Assembly: GCA_914767715.1 (NCBI GenBank)
Contig: OU612069.1
Location: 27,649,387 to 27,713,386 of the forward strand
From: Membranipora membranacea
Taxonomy: Eukaryota; Bryozoa; Gymnolaemata; Cheilostomatida; Membraniporidae
Length of the DNA stretch: 64,000 nucleotides
Direction: 5' to 3'
Both the position numbers and the translations under genes were made by a program. The notes beneath the pieces are model-generated. The model was not told the DNA's origin and did not search any database. It saw nothing but the letters and a program-made list of their open reading frames with translations. Of the stretch, positions 34,763 through 45,567 are shown piece by piece (within the stretch, counting starts at the first letter, position 1; the number at the start of each line of letters is the position of its first letter).

Positions 34763-37371
34763 GTGAGGAATTGAATATCAATATTATATATTGTGCTATG
34801 GATAGTTGTTGAGGATTTCTCAGGTTAATTGAATCATCTTTTTCACTTTTTTTATTGTTACCTCAGAATCCATCAATGCTGTCATAATAGGGATGCTAAC
34901 CAACATCTAGCTGATAAAGTGACATACCAATTTGAAATGTACCTTAATGTTTAATTTAGCCAATGGTTGAAGTCGTCAAGAGGTATTGACACAGGTGGAT
35001 CGAGTGCTATTTTTTTTCCTCTTGCTGACATAGCCTTAATCCATCGATAAAAAAAATGTTACATCATTCCCATGATGAAACGCTTTGGTTTTCCCAGATG
35101 AATCAAGTCAAACTTTTTTTTACATCACGTACCATGTAAGCTTGAGCTGTTACATTATAAAGATTGGCGATGCTCGGAAAAATTTTACAATTTTAAAGTT
35201 TTCATTTTAATGGGAGTTGTTCCCTCACAAATCAAAATAGAATAACTCATAACTACATCCTACTTATGTGATAAAATGTTATGGTAGACAGTAAGTCCAT
35301 TCTCCCTGGTTGGACATAATTTACATATTTATAATTATATATTCATATATGTGATGTAGGTGTTGGCTGACCATGTTTGATTTATTTAACACAATGGATA
35401 ATCAGTAGAATATGGCTACAGCAGATCTACTTAGCTCTTTTTTATTTTATTCATTGACCCCTCCTCAATACCATAGGTAGTAGTCAGCCCATTGTATGTA
35501 TAGGTAGAATAGATAGATACTGTTTCACGTGCTGGGTAGATAGAAAAAAGCAGGTTACATTTTAAAGGTAGGATAATGGCTTTTGGGTACCCAGGCATAG
35601 TTGAACTGCAAATTTTAACATTTGATTTCATTACTAAACAAGCAAATCACGATAACTCAAAAAATTCATCTGGCTCCTTACCCTGTCTTGACAAGCTTTG
35701 CCGGAGGGGTTCCCTCTCCTTCTAGCAATACTTGTCGAGACAGGCTACTGTTTGCCATGATCTTTCAAGACGTAGCACTTTGAAGACTTCTATTTCAGAG
35801 AGTAAACAATAACAAATCAATAAAAATTAGGAGGATAACGGATCCCATAATGCATATTTATGGAATTCCCAAACTAAAGTATATTGAGAATTTAGAATTC
35901 GACTTCAATTTTATAGGGAAACTCATATATTATATAACCATGGCCATTAACAATGACCCCCTTGGTCACAAAGCCATATTAAATTCTGTAAAATTGCATT
36001 TGCCCCATCATTGACATGCAGACCACAGTCAAGGTCCCTACCAATAACTCAAATTTCTTCGACAAGGATTCAAGTTTACAACCTGCATTTCAGTCTACAA
36101 CCTATCGTGGTACATTCAATTTTTATAAGACTGCAAACATTGAAAAATGACAAGCTCAAAATCTTGTTCGAAGGTGCTCGAGCACTCTAGATTACAGTGT
36201 GATGAAAACACAATTGCCATTACGCAATGCAATGTTCTAAAATCGCCACCTATTGTATGCTAATGCTTCATATGGTATCCAGTTTAGATTTTATTATCAT
36301 CAAATTCATAATTATGAAAACCATGAAGTTTAATCTTGGGAAAAGCTCCTGAGCCAGTAGATAAAGGATAAGTGATAAAGAGATGAAGCGGTTCATGCAT
36401 AAATGATTTAATATTTTTTCCCATTTCTGGTATTCCAAGTAGTGTAAAAGCATACTTCAAGCATAGCCTATATAAAACATGACAGTATATTTCAAGCTTG
36501 ACATGTATGCAGATATTCGCCTTACTTGCGCTTAACCCTGATAAGCATCCAATATAAGACAGCAGTAATGAATTCTGCGGAAACAAGTTTGGTCATGATC
36601 CTATGAAGTTCAAAGTTTTTCTCTGATAGAAATTGGTACAATATCCTTAATATTTCAACTCCCATAATGTTTTGAAATCCGTATCCTCTACCAATTGGTA
36701 TGTCACTATATTCTGCTAGATGTTGATTGGCGTCCCTTTTATGACAGCATTTATTGATGCTGAGGTAACAATAAAAAAAGTGAAAAAATGATTCAAATAA
36801 CCTGATGCCCTCATCATTCTTAATTCAGATCTCAACGATATGCATTCTCAAAGCAATCATTTATTTGCTTTTAGTTTAACATCATAGTCAGTATTGTAAA
36901 AATTATATTTTTATTATTGCTTTACTTATTTGTAATATAATGTATAATATTAGTCTTTAGTAATATTGCTCAGAAATATTTGTGGAATTTCTTTAACCTT
37001 ATTCAAATCAAGCCAGTTATAGTACAGCTTCATTAATTGTATCAAGGAGTTAGGCTACTCATTACTTGTATAAAACTGGCTTATAGAGTATCTCCATATA
37101 AGTACAAGTCGACAATATTAACAATGACCAGTTGACCTCTGACCCATGGCCTACCTGCTATTCTTCTGTTCCTCATCTACCAATAAACTCCTTTGGGGGC
37201 TCATCGCATCTTTCTACCTATAAAAAGTGCAGCGGGACGAAAACCACATCAAGTGGCTTGTGCATCTTGGATTGGGCACAATGAAACAAGGAAAGCAGAT
37301 CCGGTCAGTGGTGTTTAAAAGATTTGACAAAAGTAAACTTTCTGAGGCTTGTCGTGATCCTATCATTTGCA
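34763..37371. other. no supported gene
   Basis: Holds one palindromic element (35681-35747). The rest is AT-rich without exons I can defend on either strand. Confidence 0.4.
35681..35747. repeat. 67-bp palindromic element, CTGTCTTGACAAGC family
   Basis: CCTGTCTTGACAAGCTTTG faces CTTGTCGAGACAGGCT around a spacer of about 30 bases. The arms match those at 31463-31522. Confidence 0.7.
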
Positions 37372-37913
37372 GGAGAGGGGAAGAAAACACACTATATAAT
37401 GATAAAAAATAAGGCAACTTGTGAGCAAGCTATGCAAGCTCTCAGGAAAAGATTTGGGGTCACTGATCGGGTCTATCATCTCTGCCTACGCATGCAGTTT
37501 ATATGGCCAACAAGGGAACAATATCAACCATCTTCACTGCAAGTTATTTATCACAAAGTCCGTGGGCCAGCCAGTCCCTACCTCCATGCAGGGAGTTGCT
37601 GAGAGAGCATATAAACCGAGCGAACTATGTAGCTGCAGTATGGAAAAAGGCTGACACCCCAATCATCAAGGCTCAACCCCCTACATCTCATGGCTGGCAA
37701 CTCAACGAGGGGTATGATGGCTACATGTGCTGTAAACAGTTGTGTGTGGCTGTGAGAAAACAAGTTGCCGGCGTGGTAAATGTACATGCAGGAATGCCAA
37801 ATTTTCCCGTAGAGAACTCTGTAGCTGTGTTGAATGCAGAAACCTCACTACAGAAGAGGAAATGGGCACAGCAGCCACCGATAGCAGCTCAGAGGCTGAA
37901 AATGACTGATGAA
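37372..37913 (+). pseudogene. decayed member of a multicopy invertebrate family with Cys-rich tail
   Basis: Successive frames carry pieces of one protein. They are GEGKKTHYIMIKNK and EQAMQALRKRFGVTD, then ACSLYGQQGNNINHLHCKLF, then LPPCRELLREHINRANYVAA with VWKKADTP and SHGWQLNEG, then VCGCEKTSCRRGKCTCRN and LCSCVECRN ending at TGA. This order (G-K-G-K-K segment, LYGQ, PPCR..LRxHIxRANYxAAxWK, HGW, Cys-rich tail) is a family I know as highly multicopy in invertebrate genomes and probably mobile-element derived; its function is unknown. At least three frame changes are needed (about 37480, 37560 and 37735), so it cannot make the protein. Earlier sequence (37210-37370) may be its 5' remnant. Confidence 0.75.
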
Positions 37914-39189
37914 TGATTTTATCTCACCTTCGATATCACTGCTGTAATCTATTTGGAGTGTAATATTTCTATTAACAATTTAAAGACGTATCATATCTTA
38001 ATATAATATAATTGTTTTTAAGGAGTCACCCTGTACTGTCATACTGTGGTAATCAAATTTTATAATTTATATTATCTTGCTTTTCACAAATTAGAAGTAG
38101 CAATCTGGTCATATTATCTTATGTACTGACTTCATCAAGTTTTACCCGTTAATTACAGTCAAAATAAAGTTTTGGTTTTAATTCAAGGGAGATAATTACC
38201 GTTTAAATTTCAAAGTTAGATTTCTTATAGATTAATCCATCCTAAGGCAACAGAATTGAATTCAGACAGTCAGAATTAATCTAGTGACATTCAAAAAATT
38301 CATCTGACGAGCAATGGCTACGGAAGTTAGAAACTAGCAACATTTTCATGCCTTGGCTCATAGCCTAGAAGCCACAAAGTACAATGGGAGAAGAAGTTAA
38401 TTCAGTAAGCATTGGAGATGTTTCAATGCAAAATGAAAATATTGAAGGACAATGCCAGTGTATAGCTTCAAAACTGGGTGACCATTATGACAGCATGGTG
38501 CCAAAACACATGAAAGCACTGTGTAGCAGCACAACTCAAGGGATGAAATCTGCTGATCACAAAGGAGCAATAGTGAACTTATTGACAAAATACTGAGATG
38601 TTTTCAGTCACGGCGATTCAGATATTAGGCAAACAAAGTTGTGGAATATAAGATGGTTGAATATTAGATTCCAGTTTTAGAGGACGCCAAATCAATAAAC
38701 ACATCCCTAGGAGGCTGGGACTAGAAATGGTCAAACAAGTTGAAAAACAAGTAAACAAATAACTAGAGCAAGGAGTTCATCAAACAATATTCTAAGATAC
38801 TAGAGACAACGTAGGATTGAAACAAAGCTGAAGAATAACTATCGTCAAAAAAATCCGTCTCATAAAACAGCACCACTCGATTTTATAACACAGACTATAA
38901 CCGGACATTTTCGCTAAAGTTTACGATATAATAGATACTTGATGCTCCAAAGTCGGGGCCACCACTTACTAGGACAGGTTTTGAAAATTCAATAATAATG
39001 CAGTTAGGAGTTTGGCTGTCGGATAAACATGTGTTATGAGAACAGCAAAGGCGCTCTGATGTAAAGATGCAGCGCCACTGAAAAGGGTGGAATTGTAAGG
39101 AAGCAAATTGCAGCCTCACAATGCAATAAGTGCCTGCACTAGTTATCCGTCCTTGTCACATAACCAGTAACTACTGTATTACAGCCTTG
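37914..39189. other. no supported gene
   Basis: A minus-strand exon is possible near 39020-39085 (ALHLYIRAPLLFS between CAG and a possible donor), upstream of the duplication and in the orientation of its exons, but it is too short to call. Confidence 0.3.
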
Positions 39190-39265
39190 TCACACTGCTA
39201 CATGTTTGGTTTGGGGAAGTACTCGTTCTAGTAGAAACTAGACAAGGCCACTTGGTTTGACTTAC

Positions 39266-40131
39266 ATATGAGAGTAGAAGATCTGTGTGTCTGGTGAGAC
39301 TGCCTTTCCACAAAGTCAGAAACTCCGTATCAAAGTTGATAATGCACAGGTACTCGTCTGCTGTGTACAGAGGCTGTGACACTGTATGAAGAAATGTAAT
39401 GGAGTATCAGCAGCATAGTTATATCTATGTGATTAGATACTGCTCTGTTATTCACATGAGACTAGTTCAAGCTTGCTCCATTTTCCCCCGTTGGAATTGC
39501 ACCCCTCTACTGACACGGGGGGGGCAATTCCTACGGGGGAAAAATGGAACAAACTTAATCTACATGAGACAGAGCGATAGCGTTTGTTGTGGCTTTAGTG
39601 GTGAGCTGTTATCTGAGATATTAATTATAATATGTTTTCACCTCAAGAGCTCTCGGAGGTGGTCTGGCTTGGTTAGACCAAGATTATTGGTTAGACTTAT
39701 GCTTCAGTTTCAAATGATGATACACAATGACCATTCTTAAGCCAATACCTTTTATAGAAATAGGTTGAGCTTTCTTAAGAAATATGTGTGTTATCCATAA
39801 TAGAGTATTGTTGGGTGATGAATAAGATTATTAAACAGGGATGAATTTGGCATTGTACTTGACTTGAGCCGAAGACATTCAGACATGGCTTATTTCAACA
39901 TTTTTATCCAGCCAAGGCCAAATCAGAGGTATAACTTACACTGTAGTTAACATGTACTTTCACGATGACAAAACCACGTTACAGGCAGTTTGGGTCACCA
40001 ATCAGACCCAAGTTTACACATCCCTAACCGATGGCACAGCTTTGTTAGAGGCTGGTTGTCAAGTTTCTCACCGATAAACTGTGGTGCTTTGGAAAAGAGA
40101 TATTCCAGCGCTTGCAGGAAATCTTGCATAC
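39266..40131 (-). CDS. exons of an unidentified gene, copy 1 of a tandem duplication
   Basis: On the minus strand an exon near 40131-40032 reads QDFLQALEYLFSKAPQFIGE then KLDNQPLTKLCHRLGM. A second exon at 39373-39266 (CAG|CCT to TAT|GTAAGT, 36 codons, phase 0-0) reads LYTADEYLCIINFDTEFLTL then WKGSLTRHTDLLLSY. Both are open with good splice borders. The same exons in copy 2 contain stops, so copy 1 is the better candidate for a working gene. A 5' exon may lie near 40293 (KRRELGTFPQRDELF), and another at 42428-42323. I do not recognise the product. Confidence 0.5.
39463..39561. mobile_element. 99-bp hairpin TIR element with 9-bp target duplication, only in copy 1
   Basis: ACATGAGAC stands at 39454-39462 and 39562-39570. 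The left arm TTCAAGCTTGCTCCATTTTC and the right arm reverse-complemented TTAAGTTTGTTCCATTTTTC pair over about 38 bases, meeting at GGAATTGC/GCAATTCC. The matching position of copy 2 (near 40940, ACATGAG then GAATTTGTTGTGG) lacks the element, which supports insertion after duplication, or loss from copy 2. Confidence 0.8.
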
Positions 40132-40734
40132 TGCACACAGTCAGTTGGTGGGTATTTCTACAAGGCAAGACTTACCAATCGAAACACTTTTTCACATCAA
40201 TCAAATAGAAATTTGAACGGCAAATCAGGAGGTTTTCTTGGTCTGAACAGCTCGTCTCGTTGCGGGAAGGTACCAAGTTCTCGCCTTTTCTGAAGTAAAG
40301 AAATATGATAATTAGCCCTATAGCGTAATGGGGAGCACACTATTGTTTAATATAACTTAGAAACACACTGGCGATTATTACACAGCAAATCGGCAAAGCG
40401 AAACCTTAGCGAATGTAAGCAAACAAGGTTGTTATAATTTGACGCTGAGCGAATTCGTCCACATACTAAAATATTTAGATACTGAGCATATTCGCCAGCG
40501 GCACAATGGTTTTTCATCTTAGCAGTGAACCTGAATGTAAGCTGCTACATCAGGATACTCCTGATACACAGAGAGAAAAACTTTGTGTTCTGCAATTTTA
40601 TCGGCAGGCCATCAACTATACATTCTAACTATAGACTCCACACTGCAAAAAGTGTATCCACCAATTAAACTGCTGTGTTGTTGCTGTTTTGTTGCATAGC
40701 CTGTAACCGCTGGTATGAATTATAATCAAAAACT

Positions 40735-41810
40735 GTTGATCTGACTTACGGATTAGAGTAGAAGATATGGGTGTCAAGTAAGACTGCATTTCCACAAAGA
40801 CAGAAACTCCGTATCAAAGTTGATAACGCACAGGTATTCTTCTGCTGTCTACCGAGGCTGTGACACTGTATGAAGTAAATTAATGGAGTATCAGCAGCAT
40901 AGTTATATTGATGTAAGTAGATACTGCTCTGTCATTCACATGAGGAATTTGTTGTGGTTTTAGTGGTGACCTGGTAGCTGAATTAAAAAATCATGTGTTT
41001 TGACCTCATTAACTCTTAGTGGTCTGGCTTGGTTAGAGTTTTGCTTCAGCTTGAAATGATGATACACAATTACACAATGAATAATCCTAGAGCTTTTATA
41101 GAAATAGGTTGTGCTTTCTTAAGAAATCAGTGCTATCCATAACAAGGATTTGGAACTGAATAAAATAATTAGCCACAAGTGAATTGGGCATTGGGTAGGT
41201 TGTCTACGGCGCTACTACAGGCAAAGATTATAAATACTCATAGTCATTGCTACAGGTGTAAACAAAACCCAAGTCAGTGGAGTTTAGAATAGATGCACTT
41301 TGAAAGCCAACTGTAGTCAAACCTGGCTTATTTAGACACTTTTGTCCAGCCAAGGCCAAACCAGAGGTATTTATCTTTCACAGTAGTTAGCGTGTACTAT
41401 CAGGATAACAAAACGACATTACAGTCCATTTGGGTCACTAATCAGACCCAAATTGACACATCACTAACCAAGGGTAGGACTTTGTAAGAGGCTGGTTGTC
41501 AAGTTTCTCACTGATAAAATATTGTGCTTTGGAAATGAGACACTCCAACACCCGCATAAAATCTTGCGTTATGTACACAGTCAGCCAGTGGGTATTTTTT
41601 TCAAGGCCAGGCTTACCAATCGAAACAGTTATTTTCACCAATCAAATGGACCCTTGAACAGCAAAAAAGTTGAACACAATCCCTCGGGTTTTCCCTGTAT
41701 GAACAGTTCACCTCTTTGCAGGAAGGTAATTTCTGCTGATCTCAGAGGGTCTTTGATACCAGGTTTCTTCATATCTAAAGTTGAGAAATATGATAATTAG
41801 GTGGTAGGTC
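40735..41810. repeat. tandem segmental duplication, copy 2, decayed exons
   Basis: The exon matching 39373-39266 now reads with several in-frame stops on the minus strand (TAG after the first codons, later TGA and TAA). The exon matching 40131-40032 is still open (VLECLISKAQYFISEKLDNQ) but diverged. The exon near 41774 (MKKPGIKDPLRSAEITF) has no equally clear partner in copy 1. Copy 2 looks like the dying copy. Confidence 0.65.
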
Positions 41811-42322
41811 TATAGCATAAACAAAGGAGAGGCAGAGCACACTGAGCACTCCATCATGATCAAACTGATAGACAAAAATAAACATTAACAAGTTCTACAA
41901 TTCTATCGACAAGCTATTTTATCACCGCTCCATAAAATATGAATTGCCAGATTGTTCTACTACTTTTGGTGAACATTTAATTTGACGGCAAGGAATAGAC
42001 TGAGAACATTTATAGATTTTTGTACATAATGGGAGAAATTGACATCAGAAGGTGCAGAGGTACATCACGCCCCCAACTTGACCCAGGACACAAGTTTGAA
42101 CAGTAGTCAGGGATTCGACGTTTAAGTATTGATCAGTACATATATATATATATATATGCAAAAAGATACAGAACATTTGAGCACTGCGGTGATGGTCATG
42201 CGGTTAGTTAATTGAATGTTACGTTGGAGGAAAATATACCTTTACATCTGGTCTCATACGGATACAGTTGAAGTAACTATATTTCCATGCGTTTGTTCTT
42301 TGTTCCCAACTTATGGACTTAC

Positions 42323-42428
42323 CTCTAGTGTCATAAATGCTGTCGAAGATCTGATATAATCATGCAATTTCACTTCAAACAGACCTGCTTCAACTTTTCC
42401 TAAGAACAGAATATCTAGTTCCCTCCGC
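42323..42428 (-). CDS. probable 5' exon of the unidentified duplicated gene
   Basis: TACCAG|GCGG to CTAGAG|GTAAGT bounds 106 bases encoding RRELDILFLGKVEAGLFEVK then LHDYIRSSTAFMTLE, exit phase 0. Its RREL-x-x-x-F start resembles KRRELGTFPQRDELF in copy 1 (near 40293), so these may be repeated exons of one gene. Product unknown. Confidence 0.4.
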
Positions 42429-42477
42429 CTGGTAGAAAAAGAAGATATGTTATGGTCATAACGACAGTCAGTTATGC

Positions 42478-42698
42478 TGTCGCTCTTTTTTCAACCAATA
42501 AACCCATCGTATAGCATTATTGTGGATCTTTTCAGGTGAGTTTGTAAGACCAACAGCATATGGGGACCATACTGGGCTGGCATATTCAAGAATAAGCTTA
42601 ACCATACAAATAAAGGCAAACCAATTGGTTTTCTTGGGAGTTTCTATGAGGTTTCTCTTGATAAGACCAAGCGCTCTGTTAGGAGACTGGCACAAAAG
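42478..42698 (-). pseudogene. non-LTR retrotransposon RT tail fragment
   Basis: SPNRALGLIKRNL, then VKLILEYASPVWSPYA, then EKIHNNAIRWVYWLKKE match the post-RT segment of jockey/CR1-type LINE proteins ('AxxxLGxIxRNL...LVRPxLEYAsxVWxP...iExIQrxAxRWV'). The catalytic core is absent, so this is a dead 5'-truncated insertion. Confidence 0.75.
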
Positions 42699-42699
42699 G

Positions 42700-44654
42700 C
42701 ACTATAGAGCTGATGCATATAGAGAGTAAATTACATCATAGGCCTACAATCAAGGATTTATAGCGTAAGATTAAATCAACTTTTATTGTTACAATTTGTT
42801 ACCTATAGCAGTAGTAAAACCAATGTCTTTTCAAGTACTCTTAGGGAATATTATGTCAAGTTTCAGGTTCAGAAACAGTTCCCCATCATCATGACTTTGA
42901 TTGGAGGTACACATTCGCTGGTGCTGAGACTGATCTATTCCATTATCATGTTGACAAGAAAGCTCTGAAACTGGCTTATATCCTATTAAAGTTTTGCTAT
43001 AAGAGTAAGTCAGTGAGTGAAATAATCACTTTCAGTTTACATACTTCTGTGTGTAAGAACTAAGCAGGCAGAAGCCTTGCAGTAGAGTAGTGTAAGTGTG
43101 TAGCTGTAGTAACTTGTGAGGCACCGCAGAATCAATGTTCAGTCTGATTCATCACACTAACTTTGACTCACAAGCCTTCTGTAGTTGGTGCAGTCTCAGA
43201 GGTTCAGTGCCCCTCAGTTGCACTCAACCACTGAACTTACACCAACTACTGAATCCTGTACATACTACATATATGTCCCCTCCCGAGGCCGAACAAACAA
43301 ACTTATTTAATAGTGTACTAACTTACCATGTCTCTTCAACTCAAGGCAGCAATGACTGCACAACTTCATATTTTATTGTCTTTCCCCCTTAAAATTACCA
43401 CAGCTCAGTAGAGATGAGGCCTAGTCAAGTGCAAAGAGGACTACTAAAAGTAGTGATGCGTGCAAGAATCATGGGCAGATTAATCAGCAAAGGGAAATGT
43501 CTTACTCGCTAAATTTCGGTTGACTTTTAAACATTTCTGATTGGACGTGATTATAAAATGTGGGGAAAAGTTTTCACTGCTAGACTTAGGATTAAAATGA
43601 GGCGGGAAGGTGGGAAAGCACCCAGGTTCCCATCAATCTTGTGTGGGACACGCTGCTGCAAAGAGTTATATAGATATATAATATAGAGATATAATAATAA
43701 TAAATCACTAGGTTGAGTATATCTCTCTAGTGAATGATAAGAAGAAGCACTCATTTCTACATAAAATATTTGGATTGTTTATAACATAAAATCATAATCA
43801 TGTTTGATACAGAAATAACACAGGCTTGATTATTGTGCGAAAACCTGTAAACAATCCGATGTCGTTTTTATTCAGAGGATCTGCACGTATATCACTGATT
43901 GAGTACAGAAGCAATGTGGCCATATCTGCCGGAGGGGGGGATCAAACACATGACCACTGTTATATAAGACCTAACTAGGGCAAAATAAAGCTATCAATCC
44001 TTTCATGGAATATAAGAATAAGCTATAAGAATGATGAAGTTTGTTGTAAATAAATTATTGTCTATTTTCATATTATTGTAGATTTAAATCAAGGAGTAAT
44101 AGTGCTGCCTATAACTCCTGACTACACAAATACAGTTACATTTTAGTACTCTTATCCTTGTATGCCTCTAGTAGACATAATCATCATAATCATAGTCATC
44201 TGCGATCTCTAAAAGCGTACGATTCTACAAAAAAAGTACAAACAGTTATCACTCGATCAATGGATATTATCATTTAAACAGTTGGCAAGCTCCAGTAAAA
44301 ATTAAATTGGATTTCATAAAACATTTTTAGCACCATCAAGGAAAAAATGATTTCCTATGTTTTCAGCGTTTGCCTTAACTAAAAAATTGCCCTTCAGTCG
44401 ACTAGACTGTCTATACTGTTACGACTGCCTCCCAGGGACTTACGTGTAGAGCTGGTGCCTACAGTCACTGGGTAACTTCATAAAATCAATTCGATAAAGC
44501 GATTCACTGAAAATTCTGAACTCAATAATTTCTATGGAATGGAATGGATACTTAATCAATCCACCCTTTGGCTAACCGCTTCAAAACCCTACACACAAAT
44601 TTCTGCTGCAATATCCTAGAATAACATCGAATACAGACTGATAATACTGACCAC
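42700..44654. other. no supported gene
   Basis: Short open frames only, none with family signals or paired splice sites. Confidence 0.4.
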
Positions 44655-45092
44655 ATTTTTCGCAGATTGAAAAGCAGATTTTATGCATTGTCTAAGTTCA
44701 AATCTTTTTATCCGTCCAATACTCAATGTGAGTATTTTGTGCAATCCCTTATATTAACGATTTTGTTATATATAATTCAGAAGTTTGGTATAACTCTCGC
44801 ACGGCTAAGGAGAGATCTCAATTATTATCTCCTTTTTCTACCTCATACAGCTGTGACATTCCTAATCTGATCTCAGACCGAACTCTTAGTACTGCAGTAA
44901 ATTTTATTAATGACGAAGACCATATTTTTAACAAACATTATGTTCCCGCTAGGGGAACATTCTTATCAGCTAAGCGCTGCCCAACTCGTTTTTTAAACAG
45001 TTTCATACCTTTTAGTATCAGACTCCTAAATGATAATTTTGCTTCATCGTTGATAACAAGCAATAAAACAATCTCTCAGTCTCAGTTCTAGT
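44655..45092 (+). pseudogene. non-LTR retrotransposon 3' end, 5'-truncated
   Basis: SRFYALSKFKSFYPSNTQCE, YFVQSLILTILLYIIQKFG and LARLRRDLNYYLL match the 'R.yfLrkLksF.....iL..fY.S.i.S.l.y...xwfg......r..L' region. After a frame change near 44855 the protein continues DEDHIFNKHYVPARGTFLSA, RFLNSFIPFSIRLLND and stops at TAG near 45089. The tail is followed by a TATG microsatellite (about 45103-45121), as expected for CR1/L2-like 3' ends. It is the same tail type as 16447-16653. Confidence 0.75.
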
Positions 45093-45102
45093 CATGTGTA
45101 TG

Positions 45103-45121
45103 ATGTATGTATGTATGTATG
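45103..45121. repeat. (TATG)n microsatellite
   Basis: Four to five units directly downstream of the LINE tail. Confidence 0.8.
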
Positions 45122-45181
45122 AACATCTTTTGCATGATATATAATTTTATTACCTTTGGTGAGTGGTGACTCAATATTGAT

Positions 45182-45469
45182 GAAGAGAAAAAATATCACA
45201 AGAAAATAAAACTTTCTCTACAATTTTTCTCTCTTCTTCATTTTCAATTTGGGATCATTGCAAAAGTGTTTCTGATCGGCCAATAAGAAGTGTGCTTGAC
45301 CAATTTGAGACGACCTAGTATATTTTATTTAATATTATTGTAAAATACACTAGGTCGGTCAAGCACTCTACTAATTGGCCGATCAGAAATACTTTTGCAA
45401 TGATTCCAAATTGAAAGTGAAGGAATTGTAGAGAAAGTTTTATTTTCATGTTATATTTTTGTTCTCTTC
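45182..45469. mobile_element. 288-bp near-perfect palindrome (foldback/MITE)
   Basis: The left arm from GAAGAGAAAAAATATCAC through AAATAAAACTTTCTCTACAA, TGCAAAAGTGTTTCTGATCG and GTGTGCTTGACCA pairs with the right arm. That arm, reverse-complemented, reads GAAGAGAACAAAAATATAAC, AAATAAAACTTTCTCTACAA, TGCAAAAGTATTTCTGATCG and GAGTGCTTGACCG. The turn is at about 45325 in ATTTAATATTATT. No target duplication is visible. It would fold into a hairpin of more than 120 paired bases. Confidence 0.85.
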
Positions 45470-45567
45470 TGTAACAAGGCACACCTCTTACCCTGCTCTG
45501 TGCATAGCGAATCTTATTAATAAGATAAGTTATGCGCAGATCAGGGTAGGAGGTGTGCGTTGTTACA
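45470..45567. mobile_element. 98-bp palindrome directly abutting the previous one
   Basis: TGTAACAAGGCACACCTCTT and ACCCTGCTCTGTGCATA face TATGCGCAGATCAGGGT and AGGAGGTGTGCGTTGTTACA around TTATTAATAA. It begins at the base after the larger palindrome ends. No target duplication found. Confidence 0.8.

Larger units (their letters stand above)
39190..40320. repeat. tandem segmental duplication, copy 1
   Basis: Copy 1 (about 39190-40320) and copy 2 (about 40735-41810) align in order over most of their length, offset by about 1.4-1.5 kb. Shared blocks include AGAAACTCCGTATCAAAGTT, AATGGAGTATCAGCAGCATA, TTTTATAGAAATAGGTTG, GCCAAGGCCAAA, GAGGCTGGTTGTCAAGTTTC and AAGACTTACCAATCGAAACA. Copy 1 carries an extra TIR element at 39463-39561. 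Confidence 0.85.
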
